Position numbers and translations under genes: made by a program. Source: Fontibacillus phaseoli (GTDB lineage Bacteria; Bacillota; Bacilli; Paenibacillales; Paenibacillaceae). From it: a DNA stretch of 64,000 nucleotides. Where the stretch lies: positions 489,849 to 553,848 of the forward strand of contig NZ_QPJW01000003.1 of assembly GCF_003337355.1 (NCBI RefSeq), given 5' to 3'. The first letter of the stretch is position 1; every line of letters begins with the position of its first letter. Shown here one piece after another: positions 44,943-53,625 of the stretch. Below the pieces are notes generated by a model. It was not told the DNA's origin. It saw only the letters and a list, made by a program, of their open reading frames with translations, and did not search any database.

Positions 44943-45854
44943 TTAATTGGTTCTACGGGCACTCATTTTCTTCCCCAGCAAGACCGAAAAATCACAGGTG
45001 ATTTCTAACTTGTCCTTACCTAGAACTTGTTGTTTAAGTTCTTCCGAAGCTCCCCAAGACAACGGGGTCATCCGGACCAACTGTTCAATATACTTATTTT
45101 CCATGGTTACGCCGTACTGAATGCGCTGGAGTTCCACCAGATCAAAATTACGATTAAAAAGCTCAATCGTATTCTCATTTGAATATACAGTTCTATCACT
45201 TTGCTTGTAAAATATCCCTCTTAATTCTTGAAGGTACTTACTTTCGGGGATCACCTTGATAACCATTCCACCATCCGCAAGCATTCTATGGAACTCGGAA
45301 TAGCTGGATGGCGATAATATGTTCAGTATGAAGTTGAATTGTTGATCAACAAATGGACACTTTGCGAGATCCGCTACGCACCAGATCGCTTTGCCGGAAG
45401 TTCCTCTTGAGGCCATATGGATGCCTTCTTTAGAAATATCTATACCGATCCCCAACAAGTTGCACTGCGATTGATCCATGATCCTTTGCTGTATTTGTGA
45501 CAAATGTGAACCTTCACCGCACCCGGCATCCAATATTTTTATCAATTTACTCTCGGACTGCAAATTTTCCATCATAATCTCGGAAATCCTAGCCAGCAAC
45601 GGATCAAAAAAACCGCTTTGACTAATCATTCTTCGAGCTTCAAACAGTTGTTTATCGTATTTTGTTTTAAAAGGATGTGGCAACAGGTTTACATATCCTT
45701 GTTTAGCTATATCAAAACAATGATGTTTGGAACAAATGAAGCTTTTCAAATTTACTACCTTCATAAAACTTGAACATACGGGACATACAAACATATCCTC
45801 ATATTTAGAGAGAATACGAGCCTTTGAATTTTTTTCATTGTTCTTAGACAACAC
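44943..45854 (-). CDS. rlmA: RlmA-type 23S rRNA guanine-N1 methyltransferase
   Basis: 303 residues from GTG 45854 (GAGGTG 6 nt before). An N-terminal zinc ribbon with C24, C27, C41 and H45 (CPVC ... CSKHHC) is followed by FDIAKQGYVNLL, a hallmark of RlmA. SAM motif ILDAGCGEGSHLSQI is followed by GIGIDISKEGI. RlmA(II)/TlrB-type enzymes of Gram-positives methylate G748 in helix 35 and can give low macrolide (tylosin) resistance. RlmA(I) of E. coli methylates G745. The Gram-positive background favours G748, but the sequence does not settle it. A structured AT-rich leader (45894-45956) suggests attenuation. Confidence 0.85.
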   Translation of the reverse strand: MLSKNNEKNSKARILSKYEDMFVCPVCSSFMKVVNLKSFICSKHHCFDIAKQGYVNLLPHPFKTKYDKQLFEARRMISQSGFFDPLLARISEIMMENLQSESKLIKILDAGCGEGSHLSQIQQRIMDQSQCNLLGIGIDISKEGIHMASRGTSGKAIWCVADLAKCPFVDQQFNFILNILSPSSYSEFHRMLADGGMVIKVIPESKYLQELRGIFYKQSDRTVYSNENTIELFNRNFDLVELQRIQYGVTMENKYIEQLVRMTPLSWGASEELKQQVLGKDKLEITCDFSVLLGKKMSARRTN

Positions 45855-45893
45855 AAAAAACACCTCATTCATTCGTTTTGAGTAAATGAAAAA

Positions 45894-45956
45894 GGTACAG
45901 TTAAATAAACCCAACTATCATTTTAAAAAAATGACTTGAGCTTAAAAGACTGTACC
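45894..45956 (-). promoter_or_regulatory. Nested inverted repeats in the rlmA leader
   Basis: Outer arms GGTACAGT (45894-45901) and ACTGTACC (45949-45956) are exact complements. Inside are TCATTTT/AAAATGA (45918-45924 with 45928-45934). On the minus strand the tiny frame ATG-ATA-GTT-GGG-TTT-ATT-TAA (MIVGFI) overlaps the inner stem, as short leader peptides do in macrolide-inducible genes. No strong ribosome binding site for it is seen. Confidence 0.4.
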
Positions 45957-46017
45957 TTCCATTAACGTAAACGTATGAATTTGATGATCATGAATAACAC
46001 CCCATGTTAGCAAATTT

Positions 46018-46041
46018 AGGAGGTGCGGTGCCGCACCTCCT
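46018..46041. repeat. Perfect 11-bp palindrome with 2-nt loop
   Basis: AGGAGGTGCGG-TG-CCGCACCTCCT. GC-rich island in AT-rich surroundings, no T-run directly adjacent. Could be a transcription stop for either neighbour or a palindromic element. Confidence 0.6.
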
Positions 46042-46196
46042 ATTATTATATCTTTTGATGAAATAATTGTGTACTTCGGACTCACCCTTTAGCAAATAAT
46101 TTCCCATTGTGCAATATTGCCCATTGAGAAAAAATATATTATAGTGAATAAATTCAGAGCTTTTATCTGATTTCAAGAAAGGAGGGCGCATGGATT

Positions 46197-46817
46197 TTGG
46201 ATTCTAAGCCAACGAAATTGCGCAACAAAAAGAAAGAAGCCACCGCCTACGCCTTATCCGAGGCCTCTTTTAGGCTTGCGCTTGAACAAGGCATGGACGG
46301 TTTCATCGTCGAAGACGTTGTGCAGCAGGTCGGCTGCTCCCGACGGACCTTTGCCAATTACTTTTCGTGCAAAGAGGAAGCGGTAGCGGCGTACTTTATT
46401 GGCAGCAACTCAAATGAAGATGCGAAGATGCAGTTTGCAGGTTTGCCATCGGACGCCACACCGCTCGATGCATTATACGGATTGCTCAAAATGCAGTTCA
46501 CCTCTGAGTTTCTGCATAAATTGCGGCAGTTTGTATCGCTCGCGAATCAATATCCGTCACTTGAGCCTTATTTTCTCAGTGTATTTCAACGCTTGCAGAT
46601 CGCGGCTCAAGAAGTGCTCGAACAATTCTCCCAGGGGCGTTATGACGAAGGATATACCCATCTTCTTGCCGGCGCCGTCTACGGAGCGTTCGTACCTATT
46701 CTGGACGGGCGGTTGAACGTCATGCTACCGGGCGAAGACAAGGATGATCGCCCCGGTGCGCTATCTTTCGATCAGTATTTGAACTCCATGTTTACTTATT
46801 TACGCAATGGCTTTTAA
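46197..46817 (+). CDS. TetR/AcrR-family regulator of the MMPL exporter
   Basis: 206 residues from TTG 46197 (AAGGAGGG upstream). HTH GFIVEDVVQQVGCSRRTFANYF (about 35-56) with typical following KEEAVAAYF. The start TTG overlaps a five-codon ORF (ATG 46190, MDFGF, stop at 46205-46207) in another frame that uses the same ribosome binding site, which might limit or couple translation. Followed after 30 nt by the MMPL gene, so it probably represses its own pump operon. Confidence 0.85.
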   Translation: MDSKPTKLRNKKKEATAYALSEASFRLALEQGMDGFIVEDVVQQVGCSRRTFANYFSCKEEAVAAYFIGSNSNEDAKMQFAGLPSDATPLDALYGLLKMQFTSEFLHKLRQFVSLANQYPSLEPYFLSVFQRLQIAAQEVLEQFSQGRYDEGYTHLLAGAVYGAFVPILDGRLNVMLPGEDKDDRPGALSFDQYLNSMFTYLRNGF

Positions 46818-46847
46818 TTTTAGAGATAGAAAGGAGAAAACCATTCT

Positions 46848-49190
46848 ATGTCAACATTTCTGTACCGATTAGGGAAATCGGCTTATTCCAAACCCTGGTA
46901 TTTCCTCTTACCCTGGATACTCATTCTCGGGGTTGTAGGTACACTGCTCGGCGTCAATGGTATCCAATCCAGCTCCGAAATGAAAATCGAAGGCACGGAA
47001 TCGCAAAAAGTGCTGGACATGTTGGCTGAGGAGCTTCCCGCCGCTGCAGGCGGCCAAGCAAGCGTCGCTTTTACCGCGCCGGACGGAGAACGTCTGGACA
47101 CGCCGGAACGGGCAGCATTGCTCGTGAAGGCTATCAACGATGTCTACAGCATGGACTATATCATCAACCCTGCTGAACTGGCCGCCAAAGCCGCAGCTGC
47201 GGGCCAAGCGGCTGCTGCGGATGCAACTGCCGCTACAGGACAGACAGCTGTAGACCCTTCGGCCGCTGCAAATCAAACAGCCGCTGTGGGCCAAGCTGCT
47301 CCTTACGGTCCGCTCATGGTTGATGGCGTTCCTGTTCCCGGCGTCATGCTTTCCGCCAACGGCAGTATCGCCCTGTTCCAGTTCCAGTTCACGGTTCAGC
47401 AGACGTCGCTCCCTTCTTCCGTTCCGGATAACGTCATCAAAGCCGTGACCGAAGTCGAGCAGGCCGGCTCCGGCATCACGGCCATTCCAAGCGATTCGTT
47501 GAAGAGTACGCCATCCATCGGATCAACGGAAGCAATCGGTGTTCTCGTCGCAGCATTCGTGCTGTTTATTACGCTTGGATCGATAGTTGCCGCAGGGCTG
47601 CCGCTAATCACTGCGCTCCTCGGCGTCGCAATCAGCGTCGGAGGCGCCTTTGCCCTCTCTAATGTCATCCAGATGAATGACATTACGCCGATTCTCGCCG
47701 TCATGATCGGTCTGGCGGTCGGAATCGACTACTCGCTGTTTATCGTGAATCGGCAACGCCGGTTGATTCTCGATGAGAAATTAAGTGCGCGCGAAGCGGC
47801 TAGCCGGGCGGTCGGAACCGCGGGCAGCGCCGTATTTTTTGCCGGGCTGACCGTCATTATCGCCCTGTGCGGCATGTTGGTCATCGGTATTGGATTCTTG
47901 TCGACCATGGCTCTGGTTGCCGCTGTCAGCGTTCTGATCACCGTCCTGCTGGCGCTAACCCTGTTGCCTGCACTACTCGGTCTGGTCGGCGAACGAATCT
48001 GCACAACCAAGGCCCGCACAAAAAATGCAACTTCCGCAAACAAGGCGCGCCACGGTTTCTCGCGCCGCTGGGCGAACGCCACGGTGAAATACCGCTGGGT
48101 CATCATCATACTGGTAATTCTGGTTCTTGGAACGGCGGCAATCCCGGTAACGAAAATGGAGCTGGGCATTCCATCCGGCGCTTCGGCCAACCTGGATACC
48201 CCGGCACGCCAAAGCTATGATGTCATCTCCAAAGGCTTCGGCGAAGGCTTCAACGGACCGCTGCTGCTGGTTGCCCAGCCGAAAGAAGGGGCCGACAAAA
48301 TTTCGATGGAAACGCTGGGTAAACTGATTCAGGAACTGCAAATGCATGATAACGTCACTCTTGTATCCCCAATGGGGGTCAACGAGACCGGGGATATCGC
48401 CATTATCAGCCTGATTCCGAAAACAGGCCCAACGGATACAGAGACGAGAGATCTGGTTCAGGATCTGCGCGATCCCGCTTCCAGCCTGACTTCCAGTAAT
48501 AATATTACGCTTGGCGTGACCGGCTTTACGGCCATCAATATCGATATGTCCTCCAAGCTGTCTGACGCATTTCCTGTATATATCGGCATCATCGTGATTC
48601 TGTCGCTGATCATCCTGCTGCTCGTGTTCCGGTCGGTCATCGTTCCGATCAAAGCGACGGTCGGCTTTATTCTTAGCGTCCTTGCCACTTTCGGTCTCAC
48701 CACGGCCGTCTACCAGTGGGGATGGTTGCACTCCCTGTTTGGTTTTGACACCGGAGGGCCGTTGCTCAGCTTTATGCCGATTCTGGTCACCGGAATTCTG
48801 TACGGACTGGCCATGGATTATCAGGTTTTTCTGGTCAGTTCCATGCGCGAGTCTTATGTCCACGGACGCCATGGCAACGAAAGTGTTGTTCACGGCTACG
48901 AACTTGCCAGCCGCGTCGTGCTTGCCGCAGGCGTAATCATGGTTTCCGTCTTCGCCGGCTTTATTTTCGCACCTGACGCGATGATCAAACAGATCGGTTT
49001 CGCACTGGCCTTCGGCATCCTGATCGATGCCTTCATCATTCGTATGACGCTCGTTCCGGCCGTAATGGCGGTCTTTGGCGACAAAGCCTGGTGGCTTCCG
49101 AAATGGCTGGACCGATTACTTCCGAACCTCGATGTCGAAGGAGACAAGCTGATTGCCAAGCTCCATGCCGAGGGCGGAGACAAGAATTAA
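46848..49190 (+). CDS. MMPL/RND-family exporter
   Basis: 780 residues, two symmetric halves each with one outer helix, a ~150-residue extracellular domain and five further helices, as in YdfJ/MmpL-type transporters driven by the proton gradient. PAVMIGLAVGIDYSLFIVNR-like sequence (ILAVMIGLAVGIDYSLFIVN) in the first half and TGILYGLAMDYQVFLVSSMR in the second carry the conserved GIDYS/MDYQ-F proton-relay motifs. The first extracellular domain includes a ~45-residue Ala/Gln-rich low-complexity insertion (about 108-152). Exports lipids or hydrophobic drugs; substrate unknown. Confidence 0.92.
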   Translation: MSTFLYRLGKSAYSKPWYFLLPWILILGVVGTLLGVNGIQSSSEMKIEGTESQKVLDMLAEELPAAAGGQASVAFTAPDGERLDTPERAALLVKAINDVYSMDYIINPAELAAKAAAAGQAAAADATAATGQTAVDPSAAANQTAAVGQAAPYGPLMVDGVPVPGVMLSANGSIALFQFQFTVQQTSLPSSVPDNVIKAVTEVEQAGSGITAIPSDSLKSTPSIGSTEAIGVLVAAFVLFITLGSIVAAGLPLITALLGVAISVGGAFALSNVIQMNDITPILAVMIGLAVGIDYSLFIVNRQRRLILDEKLSAREAASRAVGTAGSAVFFAGLTVIIALCGMLVIGIGFLSTMALVAAVSVLITVLLALTLLPALLGLVGERICTTKARTKNATSANKARHGFSRRWANATVKYRWVIIILVILVLGTAAIPVTKMELGIPSGASANLDTPARQSYDVISKGFGEGFNGPLLLVAQPKEGADKISMETLGKLIQELQMHDNVTLVSPMGVNETGDIAIISLIPKTGPTDTETRDLVQDLRDPASSLTSSNNITLGVTGFTAINIDMSSKLSDAFPVYIGIIVILSLIILLLVFRSVIVPIKATVGFILSVLATFGLTTAVYQWGWLHSLFGFDTGGPLLSFMPILVTGILYGLAMDYQVFLVSSMRESYVHGRHGNESVVHGYELASRVVLAAGVIMVSVFAGFIFAPDAMIKQIGFALAFGILIDAFIIRMTLVPAVMAVFGDKAWWLPKWLDRLLPNLDVEGDKLIAKLHAEGGDKN

Positions 49191-49210
49191 TTAAAGAACG
49201 GTTATCAAGA

Positions 49211-49243
49211 AAAGCCCAAGCATCTTATCAGCTTGGGCTTTGT
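49211..49243 (+). terminator. Intrinsic terminator of the MMPL operon
   Basis: Stem AAAGCCCAAGC/GCTTGGGCTTT (49211-49221 with 49231-49241), followed by a T-rich stretch. Confidence 0.82.
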
Positions 49244-49244
49244 C

Positions 49245-49494
49245 TTGTTCCTGCCCATCAATACCTTTTTTAAAATCTCATTTGGAGGCATCACTTCCGC
49301 TTAAATTCTGTTGATGTTGACATCCAGAAACAAATAAATATTCTTTCCGCAGCGGTAGCGATCCCTTTTCCCCCTTACAATTCCGACAAAAAGCAGCCCA
49401 TCGTCACTGTATTTACCTTTCGATTAAAATCGACAGCTTCAATAATTCCCAGTAATTGATCGGGTTTAAGATTGGTGAATATCCCCCACTTCAC
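49245..49494 (-). pseudogene. Decayed GNAT acetyltransferase, relative of the gene at 916-1479
   Basis: Minus strand: VKWGIFTNLKPDQLLGIIEA then VDFNRKVNTVTMGCFLSEL end in TAA (49375). GGKGIATAAERIFI continues in the same frame after the stop. After a frameshift VNINRI is followed by another TAA and then AEVMPPNEILKKVL. Each block matches the intact GNAT (VKWGIF, GILEACDFDQKVNMATIGYF, GRGIASEAV, NRIQAEVMPANEVSKKVL) in order. Both N- and C-terminal ends are missing. Confidence 0.72.
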
Positions 49495-49680
49495 CTAACT
49501 CCGACATTGCTTCTGTATATAATAGGCGCTGCGAAAGCGGGCGTAGCGTTGCCCAAGGATAGACCAGAATCACGGTTTGGTCATTATATTTTTTATGATA
49601 CACATATGCTTGATACATAACCCCCTGAGAGATACCGTAGTCTTTAGAATGCGAGAGTAGCTTTTGCTCATCATGAGCGT
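49495..49680 (-). pseudogene. C-terminal remnant of an McrC-type restriction subunit
   Basis: The frame reads DEQKLLSHSKDYGISQGVMY then QAYVYHKKYNDQTVILVYP. McrC proteins, partners of the GTPase McrB in modified-DNA restriction, end their nuclease domain with D-x-K-W-K-x-x then K-N-Y-G-I-S-Q-A-D-x-Y-Q-M-x-A-Y-x-K-K-Y and V-x-L-x-Y-P. The fragment matches the end of this and runs into the acetyltransferase remnant. The catalytic part and the whole mcrB are absent. Confidence 0.62.
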
Positions 49681-49720
49681 AAAGCGATCTAGCCGCTATA
49701 ATCGCTTCGAAAAACCTGAT

Positions 49721-49773
49721 AAAAACAGGGCATGGGTTATGCAAGCAATGATCTGCTTGGTAATCCATGCCCT
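49721..49773 (-). terminator. Intrinsic terminator of the lysozyme-like gene
   Basis: Arms AGGGCATGG/CCATGCCCT (49727-49735 with 49765-49773) enclose an inner stem CAAGCA/TGCTTG. TTTTT follows on the minus strand. Confidence 0.75.
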
Positions 49774-49857
49774 TTCAAATCAAATAAGCTGCTTCCACTC
49801 AACAAGAAGATCCTTCCACCTTCTCGTTATTTTCAATGTGCATATCCATGTAACACC

Positions 49858-50865
49858 TTAATTCTTACCGCCATAGCCCTTATAAGTAGCATAAACTGCA
49901 TTTGCATATTGATCTGCCAGAATAGGACGGCCATAAGAATCTGTAGCTCCCGGATACCAGTTATCTCCTCCGTTATAGTGTAATAATCCTTTGTATATAT
50001 TTCCGAACTTTATAATCTTCTCATCTAAAATCAGTGCGCCCATGCATACCTGATCTTGTTCACTGTTGTGATTATACGCACGGCCAAATTTTGAGCTGAA
50101 TTGAGATAAATAAGCATTGCGTGTGTTAGGTTCCACCTGCATCAATCCGTCGCCGGCTGATGGACTTCCTGGTAAGCCTGCTCCAAAACTACTTTCTTTT
50201 TTGATAACAGCACTTAGCAATAAAGCAAAATCTCCGCCTTTACCAAATTTTTTGTCCACATTCATTACATATGTCCATATATGGCTTGGAACTTCGGAAG
50301 GCTTTGTTACAGTCGATGGTGAACCCGTATAAATCTTAACCGATGACATTTTGTCGTTGATCGTGTTGCCAACCCAGGAAGAACTTGAAGTAAAGGTCCA
50401 CTTTGTTCCTCCAAAATTATCATTCTCATAGACTTCAACCGTCCATCCGCTAGGAACCTTGAGAGAGGACATCCAGTCATTCGGAATTCCTTTTGCGTTC
50501 AACTGAGACAGTGTATAATTGCCTATTCCAAGTGTTACTGCCTTTCCACTATAGTTTATATCAGCATAGAACGTCACTCCGTTTGTTGCTGGTGGCGTAG
50601 TTCCGCCACTACCGCCTTTCTGCCATAAAGCAGGAGCATTGGAGGGTTCCCAACCTACGAGCGAAGTATGTGCCTGGAGACAGGTATAAGTACTTCCACT
50701 ATAGGTTACCGTGTCATTTACTGCATATGCCGTATTTGGAGCCCATGCTCCTCTAGCGGCTGCGCTCACTGACGGCAAGGCTGTGCAAAATGCGGATAGA
50801 AATACTGCTAAAACGACCAAAAGTGATAAGAGTTTAAATGAATGCCTGTTACTAGTCATTTTCAA
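49858..50865 (-). CDS. Secreted lytic-transglycosylase-like protein with chitin-binding and crystallin-like domains
   Basis: 335 residues. Signal peptide about 1-36 (LLSLLVVLAVFLSAFCTALP). Domains: CBM5/12-like chitin-binding module (about 38-83: WAPNTAYAVNDTVTYSGSTY, then WEPSNAPALW); beta/gamma-crystallin-like domain (about 95-180: VTFYADINYSGKAVTLGIGN, VYENDNFGGTKWTF); C-terminal SLT/GH23-like lysozyme domain (about 195-335) with catalytic Glu in SAVIKKESSFGAG and GDGLMQVEPNTRNAYLSQF. Expected to cut peptidoglycan or a related glycan outside the cell. The module combination is unusual; could target fungal or bacterial walls. Confidence 0.8.
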   Translation of the reverse strand: MKMTSNRHSFKLLSLLVVLAVFLSAFCTALPSVSAAARGAWAPNTAYAVNDTVTYSGSTYTCLQAHTSLVGWEPSNAPALWQKGGSGGTTPPATNGVTFYADINYSGKAVTLGIGNYTLSQLNAKGIPNDWMSSLKVPSGWTVEVYENDNFGGTKWTFTSSSSWVGNTINDKMSSVKIYTGSPSTVTKPSEVPSHIWTYVMNVDKKFGKGGDFALLLSAVIKKESSFGAGLPGSPSAGDGLMQVEPNTRNAYLSQFSSKFGRAYNHNSEQDQVCMGALILDEKIIKFGNIYKGLLHYNGGDNWYPGATDSYGRPILADQYANAVYATYKGYGGKN

Positions 50866-50982
50866 ACCTCCTTGTTTTGGTTTATCTGCAGCCCGCCATG
50901 AGGCATGCCACAGGTTTTAACTGTACTACCATTCCATTTTATTTCCACATTTTAAATTAATTCCATAATTATTGTTTTGGAG

Positions 50983-51540
50983 CTATTTTCCGATCCCCTT
51001 CTGAATATAAGGAATGACTAATCCAATAAATTCTTCGGGAGACTTCTCCTTACTATCTCTTCTCCATTCTACAGAAGCTCCGTAAATTCCCCAGCTTAAT
51101 AGGACAGCTGTAACTTTTAGCGCTTCATCCTCTTCGGTTTTATTTTGTTTGCGCAACATTTTGTAAAAAATGATTTCAAGCTGTTCCCGTATAATACGGG
51201 CAATAGAATCTTCGTAAGCTCTATGGCAACGATTGGATAACGACTTTTGAAAATTGGTAATAGCTTTAAAAATACTAACAAGGACTTCCTCAGTTAGCTC
51301 TTCATGTTGGTAGAAGTCATAATTCAATTGGACAAGCAAAACTTCCGATAATGCTTTTTCTAATAAGTCGTAGATATCTTCAAAATGATAATAAAAAGTT
51401 GCACGATTAATCTTGGCTTCTATAGTTATATCCTTAATGGTAATATCCTTGAATTCCTTTTTCCCTGAAAGCTCAATGAAAGAATCCATAATTAATTTGC
51501 GAGTACGTAGCACTCGAGGGTCCGTCTTTGATTGCGTCAT
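50983..51540 (-). CDS. TetR/AcrR-family regulator
   Basis: 185 residues. HTH FKDITIKDITIEAKINRATFYYHFEDIYDLLEK (about 30-62). Divergent from the DsbA-like gene at 51708, which it may control through a site in the 167-bp gap (for example CGTATACG at 51585-51592). C-terminal domain of TetR_C_8-like length. Confidence 0.87.
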   Translation of the reverse strand: MTQSKTDPRVLRTRKLIMDSFIELSGKKEFKDITIKDITIEAKINRATFYYHFEDIYDLLEKALSEVLLVQLNYDFYQHEELTEEVLVSIFKAITNFQKSLSNRCHRAYEDSIARIIREQLEIIFYKMLRKQNKTEEDEALKVTAVLLSWGIYGASVEWRRDSKEKSPEEFIGLVIPYIQKGIGK

Positions 51541-51584
51541 TAAGTCAATACACCTACTTTTTAAACAAATTTCATAATGTGTTG

Positions 51585-51592
51585 CGTATACG
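51585..51592. promoter_or_regulatory. Short palindrome in the tetR/dsbA-like divergent region
   Basis: CGTATACG flanked by TTG and ACAA. Only an 8-bp perfect dyad, so the assignment as TetR operator is tentative. Confidence 0.3.
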
Positions 51593-51707
51593 ACAAATCC
51601 ACAGAACTATTGGTGTTGATTATTTTAATTATGATATAAGCTTCAATTACTAGCAAATAGTATGCAAGCACCTTTGAATGGAATTAACAAGAAGTGAGGG
51701 AAATGAA

Positions 51708-52634
51708 ATGAACGATAATATGATTTGCGATATCAAAACAGGAGTATGCGGAGAAGTTAGTGAGGAAGCCATGGAGATTATCGATTTTAATCAACCTCCC
51801 AAAGCCATTCATCTTTATTATGTTACCGATCCGATTTGCTCTCATTGCTGGGCTCTGGAACCGGTTCTTCGTCGCTTTGAACATCAATATGGGCATTATT
51901 TCAAGTCTCATACCGTTATGGGTGGGTTGCTCGAAAAATGGCACGATGGCCCTATCGATCCTGCCAACGGAATTTATAAACCAGCCGACGTCGCTGTTCA
52001 CTGGAGAGAAGTTGGAGAACATTACAGAATGCCAATTGACGGGACTTTGATGATTGATAATCCGGTTCAGTCCTCCTACCCGCCCTCACGTGTATTCAAG
52101 GTGATCCAAAAATATCATTCCGATGCAATTGCGTCTGAATATTTGCGCCGCTCAAGAGAAGCGCTTTTCGCATTCAATCAAAATATTTCAGTTAAATCAG
52201 TAATGATTGAAATCGTAAACAAACTTGGTCTTGATGGAGAGGCTATTATCAATGAAGCCGAGCAACCAATCAGTCAACAACTATTGGATGAAGATTTTGC
52301 TCTAGCCAGGAGCTTAGGGGTCAGAGGCTTTCCGACCATTATCATGACCAATGAAGAGAATAAAGGCGTGAAAATAGTTGGCGGTCGTCCGTTGGACTAC
52401 TATATTAGCGGATTAAAGCAAGTTCTTAATCTCGAAGAACTGCAACCCAAACCTCTCTCCTCCCTTTCCAGCTTGCTTGAAAAAGAAAAACTTCTGTTTT
52501 CCAAAGAAATTGAAGTCATGTATGATGTTAAACAATCAGAAGTCCACAATCTTATTGAGAAAGAGCTTTCGCCAGATCATTATCAAGTGAATGAAATTTT
52601 AGGGGAGTCCTATTTTACATTAAAACAAAAGTAA
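51708..52634 (+). CDS. DsbA-family thioredoxin-fold protein (SpxH/YjbH- or FrnE-like)
   Basis: 308 residues from ATG 51708 (GTGAGGG upstream). Begins MNDNMICDIKTGVCGE, followed by a thioredoxin fold with active-site C44-S-H-C47 in VTDPICSHCWALEPVL. The cis-Pro loop is SLGVRGFPTIIM. No signal peptide, so it acts in the cytoplasm. Similar proteins are thiol oxidoreductases or ClpXP adaptors for Spx, but the ~90-residue C-terminal region differs enough to leave the role open. Divergent TetR gene suggests inducible expression, perhaps in thiol stress. Confidence 0.78.
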   Translation: MNDNMICDIKTGVCGEVSEEAMEIIDFNQPPKAIHLYYVTDPICSHCWALEPVLRRFEHQYGHYFKSHTVMGGLLEKWHDGPIDPANGIYKPADVAVHWREVGEHYRMPIDGTLMIDNPVQSSYPPSRVFKVIQKYHSDAIASEYLRRSREALFAFNQNISVKSVMIEIVNKLGLDGEAIINEAEQPISQQLLDEDFALARSLGVRGFPTIIMTNEENKGVKIVGGRPLDYYISGLKQVLNLEELQPKPLSSLSSLLEKEKLLFSKEIEVMYDVKQSEVHNLIEKELSPDHYQVNEILGESYFTLKQK

Positions 52635-52821
52635 CGGTAGAAGCAGATCCAGAACTTCAAGTTCCGTAGAGGCGAAGCTGCGAGAAAGGCTTTACTATCC
52701 TGAGCACCCTACTTGTGTGGCAACCGAGGTTCTCCTAACCAATAGTGACCCGCCTCACAATTCAATCCGTAATCTCGGATTATACTGACAATTACTTTGT
52801 TGAATTGGAGAGGGATGGCCA

Positions 52822-53178
52822 ATGAAAGAAAATGATCTGCCTCTTGTTTATTCATGTTCCGGATGTTCCTCGGCTGCACAGACCGCTAACCGGATTGCGA
52901 TTAAAATGGATCGGGAAAAGATCGCCGAAATGTCCTGCATCGCTGGTGTCGGCGGTGACGTAAAACCGCTTGTCAGAACAGCAAAGTCGGGACGTGACAT
53001 CATTGCCATTGACGGTTGCCCGTTGGCCTGCTGCAAGAGCTGTTTAGCTAGGCATAACGTCCAACCTAAGCATCATTTTGATTTATCGAACTTCGATGTA
53101 CCCAAACGTCTTGGAGAAGATCCTAACCCCCAGCATGTCCAGAACGCCTATAATCAGATTCTTGAACATATCAAGTAA
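52822..53178 (+). CDS. DGC-domain putative zinc-binding protein
   Basis: 118 residues. YSCSGCSSAAQTANRIA (10-26) and the cysteine cluster IDGCPLACCKSCLARHNV (64-81) match the DGC family (putative metal-binding proteins with conserved C-S-G-C and G-C-P-x-x-C-x-x-x-x-L motifs). Good GGAGAGGGA region before ATG 52822. Downstream of the DsbA-like gene by ~190 nt; both are cysteine-rich redox or metal candidates. Function unknown. Confidence 0.8.
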   Translation: MKENDLPLVYSCSGCSSAAQTANRIAIKMDREKIAEMSCIAGVGGDVKPLVRTAKSGRDIIAIDGCPLACCKSCLARHNVQPKHHFDLSNFDVPKRLGEDPNPQHVQNAYNQILEHIK

Positions 53179-53260
53179 CTTAAAGATCTCATCTCCAAAA
53201 AGTCCTGTTCGCATACCGCGGACAGGATTTAATTTACTGCTAGCTTTGCAGCTTTACATT

Positions 53261-53575
53261 CTATTTCTTCTCGTGCCCGGCATACTCTCTGCTCGCTGCT
53301 TCCAGCATGGATTCCCAATTCGCATAATCCGTCTCTCTATCGATATACCGATCGAAAAGTTCATCAGGTATGTTGCGGATATCTTCATATGTCTTGACTT
53401 GAAAGTTCCCCTTCTCTAAAAAATCCGCAAAATTCATAGAGCTGGAATGCTTCGCCATGAACGAGTCCGTAAACAACAGGTCTAGCTCAACAAAATTGTG
53501 ATCTTCCTCGGCCTTGTTTTGTCCTTGCAGATCTTTCAACAATTCGTCAAACGACATCGGTTTATGCTTTCTCAA
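53261..53575 (-). CDS. Small conserved hypothetical protein
   Basis: 104 residues from TTG 53575; ATG 53557 (seventh codon) is an alternative. Acidic, helical, no signal peptide or known domain. Contains MSFDELLKDLQGQN and VELDLLFTDSFMAKHSSSMN, resembling small Bacillus/Paenibacillus proteins of unknown role. Start not settled by any ribosome binding site. Confidence 0.55.
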   Translation of the reverse strand: MRKHKPMSFDELLKDLQGQNKAEEDHNFVELDLLFTDSFMAKHSSSMNFADFLEKGNFQVKTYEDIRNIPDELFDRYIDRETDYANWESMLEAASREYAGHEKK

Positions 53576-53625
53576 TTGACCACTCTTAAATGAATTCTAA
53601 TTGTGACTTTACTTTTAGTCATACT

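Noticed and set aside
47973..48893. 306-codon minus-strand frame in the MMPL gene
   Set aside because: Antisense shadow of a clear MMPL transporter.
49691..49768. N-terminal part of the 100-codon frame carrying the McrC fragment
   Set aside because: This part is the terminator hairpin of the lysozyme gene read as protein; only the later residues match McrC.
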